Shown: positions 36,104 to 45,393, counted from the first letter of the stretch. The stretch: 64,000 bases of DNA from Lysobacteraceae bacterium (GCA_030681035.1 JAUXUI010000045.1:1-64000); one strand, 5' to 3'. Numbers and translations are program-made. Notes: generated by a model not told the origin, from the letters alone.

Positions 36104-36875
36104 GCCCTCGCTGTCACTACACGACCAGCAGTTCCGCCTTAGCCGTCATATCCGTGACCCCGAAAACAATCCGCCGCCGCCGGATGTCGAGGAGCGCCGC
36201 TTGCAGATCTATCGCGAGTTGTTTTACAACAACCTCGAAGACCTGCTGGCGAGCAACTTTCCGGTCATACGCCGCATTTTGAGCGATACGCAGTGGCACG
36301 CCCTGATCCGCGCATTTTTGCGTGATCACCGCAGCAAGACTCCACTATTTCCCGAGATCGGCCGCGAGTTCCTGCGCTTTCTGGAAACACGTCAGGAGAC
36401 TGGCGCTGGCGACCCGCCCTATCTGCTTGAGCTGGCCCATTACGAGTGGGTTGAGCTGGCACTGGAAATCGAAGATACCCGCATTGAAGACATAGCCCAT
36501 GATCCGAGTGGCGATCTGGGCCGAGGCATACCCGTTGCGTCGCCGTTGGCCTGGGCACTTGCCTACCTGTGGCCAGTACACCAACTGGGTCCGAATCATT
36601 TGCCCGATCAGCCCCCCGAACAACCAACCTTCCTTCTGGTGCGACGCGGCAATGATCAGCGGGTACACTTCAGCCAGATCAATGCGCTGACATTCCGACT
36701 GCTGCAACATCTGGAGGAGTTTCCCGCGCAAACCGGCTTGGAACATCTGACCGCACTTGCAGTCGAAGCCGGCGCTCCCGATCAGGAAGCCTTCGTGCAA
36801 CAAGGTTTACACATGTTGTCGCAACTACACAGTGGCGGCGCAATTCTGGGCACCCGCCCCAAAGCCAAGGAGTGA
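36096..36875 (+). CDS. hvfC: HvfC/BufC-family RiPP maturation partner (DUF2063)
   Basis: 259 residues from the ATG at 36096, which overlaps the hvfB stop. The N-terminal DUF2063 domain shows [20 protein letters not shown] and [20 protein letters not shown]. The C-terminal part ([20 protein letters not shown]) resembles a winged helix/PqqD-like precursor-recognition domain. In the family this protein binds the precursor leader and presents it to the MNIO enzyme. The longer frame to 35949 lies inside hvfB and is not coding. Confidence 0.92.
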   Translation: MAEPSLSLHDQQFRLSRHIRDPENNPPPPDVEERRLQIYRELFYNNLEDLLASNFPVIRRILSDTQWHALIRAFLRDHRSKTPLFPEIGREFLRFLETRQETGAGDPPYLLELAHYEWVELALEIEDTRIEDIAHDPSGDLGRGIPVASPLAWALAYLWPVHQLGPNHLPDQPPEQPTFLLVRRGNDQRVHFSQINALTFRLLQHLEEFPAQTGLEHLTALAVEAGAPDQEAFVQQGLHMLSQLHSGGAILGTRPKAKE

Positions 36876-36877
36876 CA

Positions 36878-37549
36878 ATGAAAGCAATGTTGATAGAGCT
36901 CGCACAAGGACTACGTGAACGCCTCAATGGCATTGGTGAATGGCTGGCGCCACTGGGGCTTCGCGTGATTCTGGCATGGGAGTTCTGGGAATCGGGCATG
37001 GAAAAACTCAACGGCCAAAATTGGTTTGCCGATGTGCCGTGGGCGAGCTGGCAAGTCGGGTTTCCCTGGCCTTTCAACCTGCTTCCGGTAGATGCCAACT
37101 GGTTTTTGGCGACATGGAGCGAACTGATTTTCGCGGTAATGCTGCTGCTGGGCCTGTTTACCCGCTTCACTGCGTTTTCGCTGTTCATCGTCACCGTGGT
37201 CGCCACCGTAGCGGTACACTGGCCCAACTCGTGGGATAGCTTGAGCGAGTTGTGGAAGGGTTACGCCATCACGGCGAAGGGCGACTTTGGCAACTTCAAG
37301 CTACCGTTGCTGTTCATGATCATGTTGCTGCCACTGATCCTGAAAGGTCCGGGCAAGCTCAGCCTCGACACCCTGTTGGTGCGCGCAACTGGCGTTGGCC
37401 CTGCGGCTGATCGCGGCGATGCACTGGCATGGGGCATTGCGCTGGTTGCGCTTGGCCTGCCACTGGCGATGATGATCCCGACTCTGGGCTTCGTGCTGGC
37501 TGGTGTTGGTGTGTTGGCAGCGATTGCATCTCGGCTGTTACGCGTTTGA
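36878..37549 (+). CDS. hvfX: HvfX-type DoxX-family membrane protein of the Hvf operon
   Basis: 223 residues from the ATG at 36878, with a perfect AAGGAG 5 nt upstream overlapping the hvfC stop. DoxX-like, with about five membrane segments: [58 protein letters not shown], and a C-terminal pair ending [13 protein letters not shown]. The DoxX protein is the usual fourth gene of these operons and is linked to copper-RiPP function at the inner membrane. Its exact role is unsettled. Confidence 0.88.
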   Translation: MKAMLIELAQGLRERLNGIGEWLAPLGLRVILAWEFWESGMEKLNGQNWFADVPWASWQVGFPWPFNLLPVDANWFLATWSELIFAVMLLLGLFTRFTAFSLFIVTVVATVAVHWPNSWDSLSELWKGYAITAKGDFGNFKLPLLFMIMLLPLILKGPGKLSLDTLLVRATGVGPAADRGDALAWGIALVALGLPLAMMIPTLGFVLAGVGVLAAIASRLLRV

Positions 37550-37598
37550 CTGCGCGTGCAACGCGTAGGCCCATCCGCTGACTGATATCCTGTGGCGC

Positions 37599-38249
37599 AT
37601 GGACGCGCCCACCCCCACTAACCGGCTCGGCAATCGCTTTCGCGGGTTTTTGCCCGTGGTCGTCGATGTTGAAACCGGCGGATTTGAATGCGAACGCCAC
37701 GCGCTGCTGGAAATTGCCGCGCAATTGGTTGAAGTTGATGCACAGGGTTACCTGCGTCCGGGCGAGCTGATTTCAACCCATGTCGAGCCGTTTGCCGGCT
37801 CGGAAATCGATCCGCGATCACTGGAAATTACCGGAATTGTGGTCGACCACCCGTTCCGGGCCGCGCTTGAAGAACGCGCTGCGCTTGATCGCATCTTTGT
37901 GCCGATCCGCGCTGCCGCCCGCCGTCACGGCTGCCAACGCGCTATATTGGTCGGCCACAATGCCGCCTTTGACTTGGGTTTTGTCAACGCAGCGGTGCGC
38001 CGCACCGGCTACAAGCGCAACCCGTTCCACCCGTTCAGCACGTTCGACACCGTGTCGCTGGCCGGCATGGCCTTCGGCCAGACCGTGCTCAGCAAAGCGG
38101 TGATCGCCGCTGGCCTTGATTGGGATGACAGCGAAGCGCATTCAGCGGTTTACGATACCGAGCGCACCACCCAACTATTCTGCCAGATCATCAATCGCTG
38201 GCAGCAGATGTCGATTCAGACGCGAGCGCAGGCGACCAAGCCTGCATGA
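37599..38249 (+). CDS. rnt: Ribonuclease T
   Basis: 216 residues, a DEDDh 3'-5' exonuclease that trims the CCA end of tRNA and other stable RNAs. Exo I is [20 protein letters not shown], Exo [20 protein letters not shown], and Exo [22 protein letters not shown] with the catalytic His. RNase T-specific Phe-rich contacts are present ([20 protein letters not shown]). It is on the same strand as hvfX after 49 nt but is a housekeeping gene. A hairpin repeat follows. Confidence 0.96.
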   Translation: MDAPTPTNRLGNRFRGFLPVVVDVETGGFECERHALLEIAAQLVEVDAQGYLRPGELISTHVEPFAGSEIDPRSLEITGIVVDHPFRAALEERAALDRIFVPIRAAARRHGCQRAILVGHNAAFDLGFVNAAVRRTGYKRNPFHPFSTFDTVSLAGMAFGQTVLSKAVIAAGLDWDDSEAHSAVYDTERTTQLFCQIINRWQQMSIQTRAQATKPA

Positions 38250-38280
38250 TCGGCTGCGCCCCGGCGCTTCGCTCGGTCGC

Positions 38281-38340
38281 TCACAGGGTGAGCTCCTACA
38301 AAAACCAATGCTTTGCTTTTGTGGGAGCCCACCCTGTGGG
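38281..38340. repeat. Facing pair of short dispersed repeats forming a long hairpin
   Basis: TCACAGGGTGAGCTCCTACA (plus AAA) at 38281-38303 faces TTTTGTGGGAGCCCACCCTG at 38317-38336, with about three mismatches and a 13-nt loop. It is the 17717-type repeat in inverted pairing. After rnt it could end or stabilise transcripts. Confidence 0.75.
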
Positions 38341-38410
38341 CGAACGAACGCCACAGTGCGCAAAGACACGACATCCGCGGATCGGCTCATGCGACAGTGC
38401 GTAAACCCGC

Positions 38411-38683
38411 CTACCGTTGATCATCCGGTGAGCCCGTACCGAGCACGCTGCGATAAACACCATAGCCGCTGATCGCCATCCATGCGATCTGCATGATCAA
38501 TGCCGGCACATTCAGACCCTGGTCGTAGAGCAAGGACGTAGCGATCGCGGCTGCACCAAGTAAATTGATGAGTGGAAACCACAGGCTATCACCGCGCAAG
38601 CGCCGCGCCATCAACGCGGCATAAGCACCCAGAACCACCAGTACGCCGAGCAGGCCGAGCACATCAAACCAGGTCAGAGTCAC
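38411..38683 (-). CDS. CBU_0592-like small membrane protein
   Basis: 90 residues with three membrane segments: WFDVLGLLGVLVVLGAYAAL, LWFPLINLLGAAAIATSLLY and ALIMQIAWMAISGYGVYRS. The pattern (LGxLGxLxxLxAYxL ... NLLGAxxILxSL ... xExxWxxISxYGxxR) matches CBU_0592-family proteins. The function is unknown. It overlaps the rlmB stop by 4 nt on the same strand, so it is probably translated in the rnr-rlmB operon. Confidence 0.82.
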   Translation of the reverse strand: MTLTWFDVLGLLGVLVVLGAYAALMARRLRGDSLWFPLINLLGAAAIATSLLYDQGLNVPALIMQIAWMAISGYGVYRSVLGTGSPDDQR

Positions 38684-39429
38684 GCGCTACCTCGCCGTTG
38701 TCTTACTGCTTCAAACAGAGCTACGCCGGCCGCCACCGAGACATTCAGGCTTTCAATCTCGCCTGGCATCGGAATGCTGACCAAGCCATCGCAATGCTCA
38801 CGGGTGAGGCGGCGCATACCCTCTGCCTCACCACCCACCACCAGCGCCACGCGCCCGGATAAATCGGTGTCGTAAATCGGGGTGCCGGCGCTGCCATCCA
38901 ACCCGTAAATCCAGACGCCCTGATCGCGCAACTTGCGCAGGGTACGTGCCAGGTTGGTCACCTGCGCAATCGGCAAGCGATCAGCGGCACCGGCGGACGT
39001 TTTGCGGACGGTCGCGGTGACGCCCGCCGCACGATCACGCGGCACCACCACCACCGTCACGCCGGCAGCGGCAGCACTACGCAAGCACGCGCCGAAATTG
39101 TGCGGGTCCTGCACGCCGTCGAGTACCAGCACCAGCGCGCGCTCAGCGCCCTCGATCAACGCCGCCAGTTGCGCTTCATCCAGCGTCGGCGCACCGGCGT
39201 AGCGGGCTGCCGCGCCCTGATGGCGGACTTTTCCGGCGACACCGCTCAGCGCCTGTTCGTTGACCCGCCGTACCGGAATTTCCTTGGCGCGCGCCGTCTG
39301 CTCGATCTCGGTCAGACGCGGATTACGCCCGCCCGCTTCAATCAGCACTTCCTTGACGTGCTCGGCATCGTGCTCCAACGCCGAGGCAACCGCATTGATA
39401 CCGGCAATCCAGGGGCTACCTGTGCTCAT
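38680..39429 (-). CDS. rlmB: 23S rRNA (guanosine(2251)-2'-O)-methyltransferase
   Basis: 249 residues, SpoU/TrmH family with a knotted SAM site. The N-terminal substrate domain is WIAGINAVASALEHDAEHVK. The SPOUT motifs are VLVLDGVQDPHNFGACLRSA, ALVVGGEAEGMRRLTREHCD and VSIPMPGEIESLNVSVAAGV. It 2'-O-methylates G2251 of 23S rRNA. It overlaps rnr by 4 nt (ATGA), as in E. coli where rnr-rlmB are adjacent. Confidence 0.97.
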   Translation of the reverse strand: MSTGSPWIAGINAVASALEHDAEHVKEVLIEAGGRNPRLTEIEQTARAKEIPVRRVNEQALSGVAGKVRHQGAAARYAGAPTLDEAQLAALIEGAERALVLVLDGVQDPHNFGACLRSAAAAGVTVVVVPRDRAAGVTATVRKTSAGAADRLPIAQVTNLARTLRKLRDQGVWIYGLDGSAGTPIYDTDLSGRVALVVGGEAEGMRRLTREHCDGLVSIPMPGEIESLNVSVAAGVALFEAVRQRRGSA

Positions 39430-41768
39430 CGTGCCCGCCCCTTGCGCTTGCCTTCCGCGACAACCGTGCCCGCCGGCGACACCAGCCGGAAGTCGATTTT
39501 GCGATCCTCCACACTGGCGCGCAGCACCAGGATGCGAACTGCATCACCCAGGCGATAAGCCGCGCCCGTACGCTCGCCGGTCATCTGCTTGCGCACCGGA
39601 TCAAAATGATAGTAGTCGTTGGGCAACTGGGTGACATGCACCAGCCCGTTCACCTTCGACTCGGTCAATTCGACAAACAACCCGAAGCTGGTAACGCCGG
39701 AAATGACACCATCAAACTCGGCACCGACGTGCTGCTCCATCCATGCCGCGCGATAGCGTTCATCGACCTCGCGGGTTGCGTCATCGGCACGCCGGCCACG
39801 CTCGGAGCATTGCAACGACAGATGCGCGATTTCGTGCGCGGCATAGGCAAAGTCTTCGGCCACACCGTTGGCCAACGCGTGCTTGATCGCACGATGCGTG
39901 AGCAAATCGGCATAACGCCGAATCGGCGAGGTGAAGTGGGCATAAGCCTCAAGCGCCAACCCGAAGTGGCCAATATTTTCCGGGGTGTAAACCGCAAGGC
40001 TTTGCGAGCGCAGCAACACCGACTCGATCAGCCCGGCATCAACGCGGGCGCGCACCTTGCGCAGCAGGATGGTGTAATCCATCGGCCGCACCTTCGGCCA
40101 TGGCGGCAACTTGAGCGCAAACTCGGCCAGAAATTCCTGCAGCTCGGCATATTTGGATTCCGGCGGGCGATCGTGCACCCGGTACGGCGCCGGGATCGCC
40201 TTTTTGAGCAAAAACCTGGCCGCCTCGACATTTGCCGAGATCATGCATTCTTCGATCAGGCGATGGGCATCATTGCGCGGCAACATGCCGGCCTGCACCA
40301 CCTCGCCGCTGGCGCCGAGCACAAAGCGCACCTCCGACGTTTCAAACTCGATGGCACCACGCTTTTGTCGCGCCTGGGCCAACGCTTTGTACAACTGATG
40401 CAAATGGCGCAACTGCGGCATCAGCGTGCCGACCGCCGCACTCGCATCCGCGCTGCCACCCTCCAGCGCCTGTGCTACCTGGGTGTAGGTCAGCCGCGCA
40501 TGCGAGCGCATCACCGCTTCATAAAAACGCGAACCGGTGACCTGACCTTCACGATCAACCTGCATGTCACAGGCAAAACACAGGCGGTCAATCTTCGGAT
40601 TGAGCGAGCAGATGCCGTTCGACAGCGTCTCCGGCAGCATCGGCACCACGAACCCGGGGAAATACACCGAGGTGGCACGCTGCTGTGCTTCGACATCCAG
40701 CGGCGTGCCAAACCGCACGTAATGCGAGACATCGGCAATTGCCACGATCAGGCGGAATCCGTCCTTGTTCGGCTCACACCACACCGCATCATCAAAATCA
40801 CGGGCATCCTCGCCATCGATGGTGACCAGCGGCGTTGTGCGCAGATCGACGCGACCAGCAATTTCCGCCGCCTCAACTTGCAATGCCACCGACGATGCCT
40901 GTTCCAGTACCGGCTGCGGAAACTCATGCGGAATATTGTGCGCATGCAATGCCGCCTGTACCGCCTGCGATGGCGTCAGCTTGTCGCCCAGCACCACCAA
41001 TACCCGACCAAACGGTGGCCGGCCACGGCGCGGTGGTTCGGTGATCTCACACACCACCAGTTGGCCATTGCGGGCAGCGTTGCGGGCCTCAGCCGGTATG
41101 ATGATGTCGTGCAGGATGCGGCGATCATCTGGCGACACCGAGCCAACACCGTCGCGCTCTTCAAAGCGCCCCATCACCCGCGTCTGGCGACGCTCAAGCA
41201 CCTCAGCGATGTTGCCTTCGCGGCGACCACGGCGGTCGATACGTGTGATGCTGACCAGCACCCGATCACCATGCATGGCCTTGCGCAGCTCGGACGGCGG
41301 CAGGAAGATGTCATCACCAGCGCCCGAATCCGGGCGCAAAAACCCGAAACCTTCCGGATTGGCGATTACCGTGCCAGGCACCAGATCAAGCTTCTCAGCC
41401 ACCGCATAGGCACCGCGCCGGTTCATCAACAACTGGCCATCGCGCACCATCGCCGCAAGCCGGCGGGTCAGGGCCTCGAAGCGATCCGGCGCGGTCAACT
41501 CCAGGCGTTCCGCCAACTGATCGGCGCGCATCGGATCATCGGCAAGCACCTCGACAATGGCTTCGCGCGACGCTATGGGCCGTTCGTAACGCATCGCTTC
41601 ACGTTGAGCGTGCGGATCGGGCGACTTGCCCGGATGCCCCGCTCGTGCGGGAGCAGGTTTATTTGCACCACGGCGCGGCGATTTGATTGCCGGCGACGGT
41701 TGCGGCAACCATGCTGGGGCTTTCTTGGCGGCTTTGGCGCCGGCTTTCTTTCGGGGTGGTTTTGTCAT
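39426..41768 (-). CDS. rnr: Ribonuclease R
   Basis: About 780 residues from the ATG at 41768; a GTG at 41789 would add seven. It is a processive 3'-5' exoribonuclease that unwinds structured RNA. A basic Lys/Ala/Pro-rich N-terminus is followed by a winged-helix domain (PIASREAIVEVLADDPMRAD), two cold-shock domains, and the RNB catalytic core (TIDGEDARDFDDAVWCEPNK, with catalytic Asp residues). The S1 domain is near the C-terminus (FDGVISGVTSFGLFVELTES), with a basic tail ending GKRKGRAR. Confidence 0.96.
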   Translation of the reverse strand: MTKPPRKKAGAKAAKKAPAWLPQPSPAIKSPRRGANKPAPARAGHPGKSPDPHAQREAMRYERPIASREAIVEVLADDPMRADQLAERLELTAPDRFEALTRRLAAMVRDGQLLMNRRGAYAVAEKLDLVPGTVIANPEGFGFLRPDSGAGDDIFLPPSELRKAMHGDRVLVSITRIDRRGRREGNIAEVLERRQTRVMGRFEERDGVGSVSPDDRRILHDIIIPAEARNAARNGQLVVCEITEPPRRGRPPFGRVLVVLGDKLTPSQAVQAALHAHNIPHEFPQPVLEQASSVALQVEAAEIAGRVDLRTTPLVTIDGEDARDFDDAVWCEPNKDGFRLIVAIADVSHYVRFGTPLDVEAQQRATSVYFPGFVVPMLPETLSNGICSLNPKIDRLCFACDMQVDREGQVTGSRFYEAVMRSHARLTYTQVAQALEGGSADASAAVGTLMPQLRHLHQLYKALAQARQKRGAIEFETSEVRFVLGASGEVVQAGMLPRNDAHRLIEECMISANVEAARFLLKKAIPAPYRVHDRPPESKYAELQEFLAEFALKLPPWPKVRPMDYTILLRKVRARVDAGLIESVLLRSQSLAVYTPENIGHFGLALEAYAHFTSPIRRYADLLTHRAIKHALANGVAEDFAYAAHEIAHLSLQCSERGRRADDATREVDERYRAAWMEQHVGAEFDGVISGVTSFGLFVELTESKVNGLVHVTQLPNDYYHFDPVRKQMTGERTGAAYRLGDAVRILVLRASVEDRKIDFRLVSPAGTVVAEGKRKGRAR

Positions 41769-41811
41769 CCGGGTATCGTACACCAGCACCTACCAAACGG
41801 CCGTAGACGCA

Positions 41812-41840
41812 TTGACTTTTATGCTGGATCGCCCTATTGT
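41812..41840 (+). promoter_or_regulatory. Sigma70 promoter of tRNA-Leu
   Basis: TTGACT (41812-41817) and TATTGT (41835-41840) are separated by 17 nt, about 29 nt before the tRNA. A GC-rich stretch after the -10 suits a growth-rate-controlled stable RNA promoter. Confidence 0.75.
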
Positions 41841-41868
41841 GTGCGGCTTCCCGACATGTGCGGGATGA

Positions 41869-41953
<85 letters not shown>

Positions 41954-41974
41954 GCTTTAGGGTCCACACCCTCC

Positions 41975-42000
41975 AAAACCCCGCTCTCATGCGGGGTTTT
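41975..42000 (+). terminator. Rho-independent terminator after tRNA-Leu
   Basis: AAAACCCCGC (41975-41984) pairs perfectly with GCGGGGTTTT (41991-42000) around TCTCAT. Each arm carries an A or T run, so it can work in both directions. It begins 22 nt after the tRNA. Confidence 0.85.
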
Positions 42001-42253
42001 GTGTTTTCAGGGGCACAAATCCCGCAGCAATCCACTGCCAATACCGGCAAACCAGCTCCAGCACGATCAAAAGCCGTCCGACTGCGGCTCGCGAAAACGT
42101 CGTCCCGTGTCGTGCCCGAACCGTTTTCAGCGCAAGCCATGACACGTCGCCGCAATTTGCTGAACCTTGATGTTTTCCCGAAGGAAACGTCGCGCAGCCG
42201 TCAAGCGCAGCGAGTCCGCAGGACGCACGCAGGGAGGGACTCGACTCCCTGGC

Positions 42254-42502
42254 TCAGCGCTGTTTGTTGGCTTGGGACAGGACCGAGGCCGCCAGCTCTT
42301 TCGTTTCTTTGGCGTAACGGTCGCTGGCCAAAACGCGTGCGGCCTTGTCTTCCATCTGGGCACCGGTCTGTTTGTCACCGCTTCGCTGAGACAGTGCCGA
42401 AGCGGCCAGACTCTTGGCCATTTGCGACGAACTGCTGCTTTGCAGCGTTTCCGACGCCAGCCGACCAATTCGTGAGGACGTCTGCCTTGTGTTCTTGGAC
42501 AT
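42254..42502 (-). CDS. Small protein of an HTH-ImmA/IrrE cassette, function unknown
   Basis: 82 residues from the ATG at 42502, with a strong AAAGGAGAA site. The chain (MSKNTRQTSSRIGRLASETL ... TGAQMEDKAARVLASDRYAK) is rich in Ser, Ala and Lys, with two similar halves (SLAASALSQ and ELAASVLSQ). I recognise the pattern as a small conserved protein seen on accessory elements, but no function is known to me. Its start is 17 nt from the stop of the HTH-ImmA gene, in the same direction. Confidence 0.8.
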   Translation of the reverse strand: MSKNTRQTSSRIGRLASETLQSSSSSQMAKSLAASALSQRSGDKQTGAQMEDKAARVLASDRYAKETKELAASVLSQANKQR

Positions 42503-42518
42503 CGCTTCTCCTTTCACA

Positions 42519-43727
42519 TCAAGATTTGGAGACGGGCCGGAACGGCACCACCTTATTGCCTTGGGCTGGTTGGTCATCAACCGGCTTCTGGGTTGCTTTC
42601 AACCGTGCAAACTCCACGACATTGGTTTTGCCCTGGAAGTAGCCTTCTGGCAATCCGGCGAGTGCTTCCACGTCGCCCGCAGCTAGTCCGATGTGCCTCG
42701 GGATAGCTTCCAAAGGCATGACCTTCTCTTCGACCAAGAGATCGATGGTGCGGCGAAGCAGACGTGGCTGCTCTGGTCGACGATCCTCGTCACCGGGTTC
42801 TGATTTCGCACCCCACCGAGCAGAGCGACGCTTGAAAAGCATCAGAGCGCCATCTTCATCCAGCATCTCAAGCGCCTTCAGCCGCATGATGATCGCCGCC
42901 GCCGACACGCCCCAACGGCGCTTCAGCAGCAGCAAGTCATCCAGGGTCGGTGGCACGCGAACTTCGCTGGCGAACGTTTCGGCGGGCAGCAAAAATGCCC
43001 CTGCGAAACGGTGTGCCTGCGCTTCCATCATTTTGTGGCGCGCGTTGTCTGTCGTGCGCTGAATGTGACGATGCAGGATCAGATGCCCGACCTCGTGGGC
43101 AAGATCGAAGCGACTGCGGTACCCATTGTTTTTGTCGGCGGACAAAAGAATGAGCGCTCGCCCCAATGCTTCACTCCAAGCCGACAGCCCTTCAATCTGG
43201 GCAACGCCGGTTTCTTCCCGAACGAGGATGACCCCAGCGCCTTCCACGGCCAGCGCCAAGTCTTGAATCGCCGAACGGCCCAAATGCCACAGGTTCCGGC
43301 ATTCGCTGGCAGCCTTCTCGATGTCCTCGTTAGTGATCTCTTCTGGATCGGTGTAATCACGAGAGGGCAAATTGACATCGGGGTAGTCAACGTACTCCAT
43401 CAGGGCAGCCGCCACGTCCTGGGCCCACTCAAGGCGGGCCTCAAGCATGGCTCGTGCAGCGACGTGTGCTGACGCGTTGCTGCGAAAAAGCGGCAACGAC
43501 AACTTCGCCCCGGGCGCACGCGTAAACCATTCCGGCGTGACGTTGACCACGCCAGCAAGGCGTTCAAGCGCGTCACGCTCGGGCGCTTGCGTTCCTGCGC
43601 GCCACTTGCTGATGGTCGCCGGAGATACGTCGACCATTGAGGCCAGCTGGACTTGAGTCAGGCGACGGGCCGCAAGAATTTGGCAAAGTCGATCTTTCAG
43701 AAATCCTTGTACACCGCCCCTGCTCAT
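42519..43727 (-). CDS. XRE-family regulator fused to an ImmA/IrrE metallopeptidase
   Basis: 402 residues. An N-terminal helix-turn-helix (about 11-65: ILAARRLTQVQLASMVDVSP, ATISKWRAGTQAPERDALER) is followed by an ImmA/IrrE protease domain with zinc motif FDLAHEVGHLILHRH and a downstream Glu-containing helix (AQAHRFAGAFLLPAETF). Proteins of this type cleave repressors or toxin-antitoxin partners under stress and control mobile elements. The start overlaps the stop of the upstream unknown gene (ATGA). The C-terminal 80 residues are unassigned. Confidence 0.92.
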   Translation of the reverse strand: MSRGGVQGFLKDRLCQILAARRLTQVQLASMVDVSPATISKWRAGTQAPERDALERLAGVVNVTPEWFTRAPGAKLSLPLFRSNASAHVAARAMLEARLEWAQDVAAALMEYVDYPDVNLPSRDYTDPEEITNEDIEKAASECRNLWHLGRSAIQDLALAVEGAGVILVREETGVAQIEGLSAWSEALGRALILLSADKNNGYRSRFDLAHEVGHLILHRHIQRTTDNARHKMMEAQAHRFAGAFLLPAETFASEVRVPPTLDDLLLLKRRWGVSAAAIIMRLKALEMLDEDGALMLFKRRSARWGAKSEPGDEDRRPEQPRLLRRTIDLLVEEKVMPLEAIPRHIGLAAGDVEALAGLPEGYFQGKTNVVEFARLKATQKPVDDQPAQGNKVVPFRPVSKS

Positions 43728-44212
43728 GATCCTGTTCCGTCTTTGTCTTGTTGTTTGCCAATGTTCTTCTTCAGCTTCGGCACAGCCAAATCGTCCTGGC
43801 CTGCTGTCGGCTGCTGGTCGTAACGCTTGATGAATGCGTCAATGGGTTCCCGGAAAAGCCAGCCTTGCATGTGGCGATCTGGAACCGCAATTTCGATGGA
43901 GACGGGTGTGTCCGGCTGGCTATGCAGCAATCTTGCAAAGCAGGCCACGACGAACACAACCGCTTGGAATGGCTCCACGTAGCCTGAAAAGAGCCCGGGT
44001 TGGACCAGTGGCTCGATGGCTGCGTTCGCCAGGGACATCTGTTTTCGGGTTTCACTACGCCGCCCGCTGTTCCAGACCCCATACTTGGTGTTGAACCGTG
44101 CCAAGGTGAAGATCCCAGACCGGCCTGTGACGATCTGATTGCCGCGTAGCGGTGAAGGAGATGCGTCTGCAACGGCGAGTGCGCGAAGGAAGGACTCATT
44201 CATGGAGAACAT
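43724..44212 (-). CDS. Unknown protein, first gene of the HTH-ImmA/IrrE cassette
   Basis: 162 residues; MNESFL at residue 4 (ATG at 44203) is an alternative start. I do not recognise the family. There is no signal peptide. It has a mixed alpha/beta pattern with ETRKQMSLANAAIEPLVQPG, a hydrophobic stretch VEPFQAVVFVVACFARLL, and a charged tail LKKNIGKQQDKDGTGS. Overlap of 4 nt with the HTH-ImmA gene suggests coupled expression and possibly a physical partner or substrate. Confidence 0.72.
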   Translation of the reverse strand: MFSMNESFLRALAVADASPSPLRGNQIVTGRSGIFTLARFNTKYGVWNSGRRSETRKQMSLANAAIEPLVQPGLFSGYVEPFQAVVFVVACFARLLHSQPDTPVSIEIAVPDRHMQGWLFREPIDAFIKRYDQQPTAGQDDLAVPKLKKNIGKQQDKDGTGS

Positions 44213-44389
44213 GGGCTAAATGTTTCGTTTTGTCTTCCGTCGACGACATCTGGCGTTTCGCCAAGATATGCCGCGTGGCCAATGTGATGCGACCCTACCT
44301 GGAGAGCGTCGGATGAGTGCGGCCACCCCAAATGTCGCGATCGACCCGGCTAAAACCGGCTGAGAGGTAATCTGGGCTTGTCTTTCAGA

Positions 44390-44465
44390 TGGTGGCCAGG
44401 GACGGAATCGAACCGCCGACACGGGGATTTTCAATCCCCTGCTCTACCGACTGAGCTACCTGGCC
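44390..44465 (-). tRNA. tRNA-Phe (anticodon GAA)
   Basis: 76 nt with encoded CCA. Read on the minus strand it begins GGCCAGGTAGCTCAGTCGGT. The anticodon arm is GGGGA-TTGAAAA-TCCCC with GAA, the T arm GGTTCGATTCC, and the acceptor end CCTGGCC-ACCA. Confidence 0.97.
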
Positions 44466-44500
44466 GAAAAAAACACACCCAGTTGCAGGGTGAGCAGGGA

Positions 44501-44529
44501 ATGATAGCGGCCCGACATTTATCGCGCAA
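44501..44529 (-). promoter_or_regulatory. Sigma70 promoter of tRNA-Phe
   Basis: On the minus strand TTGCGC (44529-44524) and TATCAT (44506-44501) have 17-nt spacing, with +1 expected about 30 nt before the tRNA. Confidence 0.6.
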
Positions 44530-44614
44530 GCCCTGATCGACTCAGAGCCTAGCTGTTTGATGCCCCGAACACGCATTCAAGCCGAATCGCGACGCACACC
44601 GAAACCGACACGGG

Positions 44615-44800
44615 TCACTCGTTGTCCCGATAAATCAAATCGATCAATTCGCCATCCGACGCGAACAATGCGTATTCATCCGTATCCAGCGCCTCGGCAA
44701 ATGCGGCTGGCTGGCGAAAACGCCGGCCCCACGCACGAACCCACTCAGGCACGCGCGGGTCATCGATCAGCATCACGTCATCGCCTGCTTCATCGCTCAT
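44615..44800 (-). CDS. Small acidic hypothetical protein
   Basis: 61 residues if the ATG at 44800 is used, with GAGG 8 nt upstream; the frame extends to 44824. It is acidic (MSDEAGDDVMLIDDPRVPEW) with an ALDTDEYALFASDGELIDLI segment that reads like a compact fold. I know no family. It lies between tRNA-Phe and a secreted-protein gene. Coding status rests on the ribosome site and residue composition only. Confidence 0.45.
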   Translation of the reverse strand: MSDEAGDDVMLIDDPRVPEWVRAWGRRFRQPAAFAEALDTDEYALFASDGELIDLIYRDNE

Positions 44801-45009
44801 CGCCATGCCTCGCTCATGCTGCAACCTGCGTTGACGCCTGCCCCATCCGATGCTGGTGCGTGATGATGGTCACGAATTGAAACATACCGGATGAACCAGG
44901 CTCAAGAACTTCCTTGCATGGTCGATATCGGATCATAACGCATCATTTTTTGTGCGTTTGCTGCACGCGAAGCGACAGCAGTGATGCCCATCAAACCCGG
45001 GGACCTAGC

Positions 45010-45393
45010 ATGAACACCAAGATGATCGTTTTGACCGTATCCTTTGCCGCATGTCTCGCCCACATCGCAGGCGACGCCATGGCCGCATGCGGCCCAGATG
45101 CTTTCAAGATCGACAGCTTCGAACCCAGCGAAAAAACCCGCGCTGGCGGGCGCAGGGTATATTCGCTGAAAGGCGTCCTGGTCAACACCTGCGCCGAAGC
45201 TGCCGCTGCCGAACTCAAGGTGGACGGCAAGAACGATGCTGGCGAGATAGTGCGCTCGGAAACAGGCTGGCCTGCCGGCTCCAACAACATCGACCCAGGC
45301 GCCAGCGTCAAATTTGATCTTGGCCCCCTGTTCCGCTATGACGACAAGATCAAATATTTCGGCATCAGCATCAGCAACACCAAGAGCTGGTAA
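45010..45393 (+). CDS. Small secreted protein, unknown function
   Basis: 127 residues from the ATG at 45010. Signal peptide of about 24 residues (MNTKMIVLTVSFAACLAHIA, then GDAMA). The mature domain looks like a short beta-sandwich: FKIDSFEPSEKTRAGGRRVY, LKGVLVNTCAEAAAAELKVD, ASVKFDLGPLFRYDDKIKYF. The pair of cysteines (ACGPD and NTCAEA) could form a disulfide in the periplasm. No family is recognised. GGGGA precedes the start. Confidence 0.7.
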   Translation: MNTKMIVLTVSFAACLAHIAGDAMAACGPDAFKIDSFEPSEKTRAGGRRVYSLKGVLVNTCAEAAAAELKVDGKNDAGEIVRSETGWPAGSNNIDPGASVKFDLGPLFRYDDKIKYFGISISNTKSW

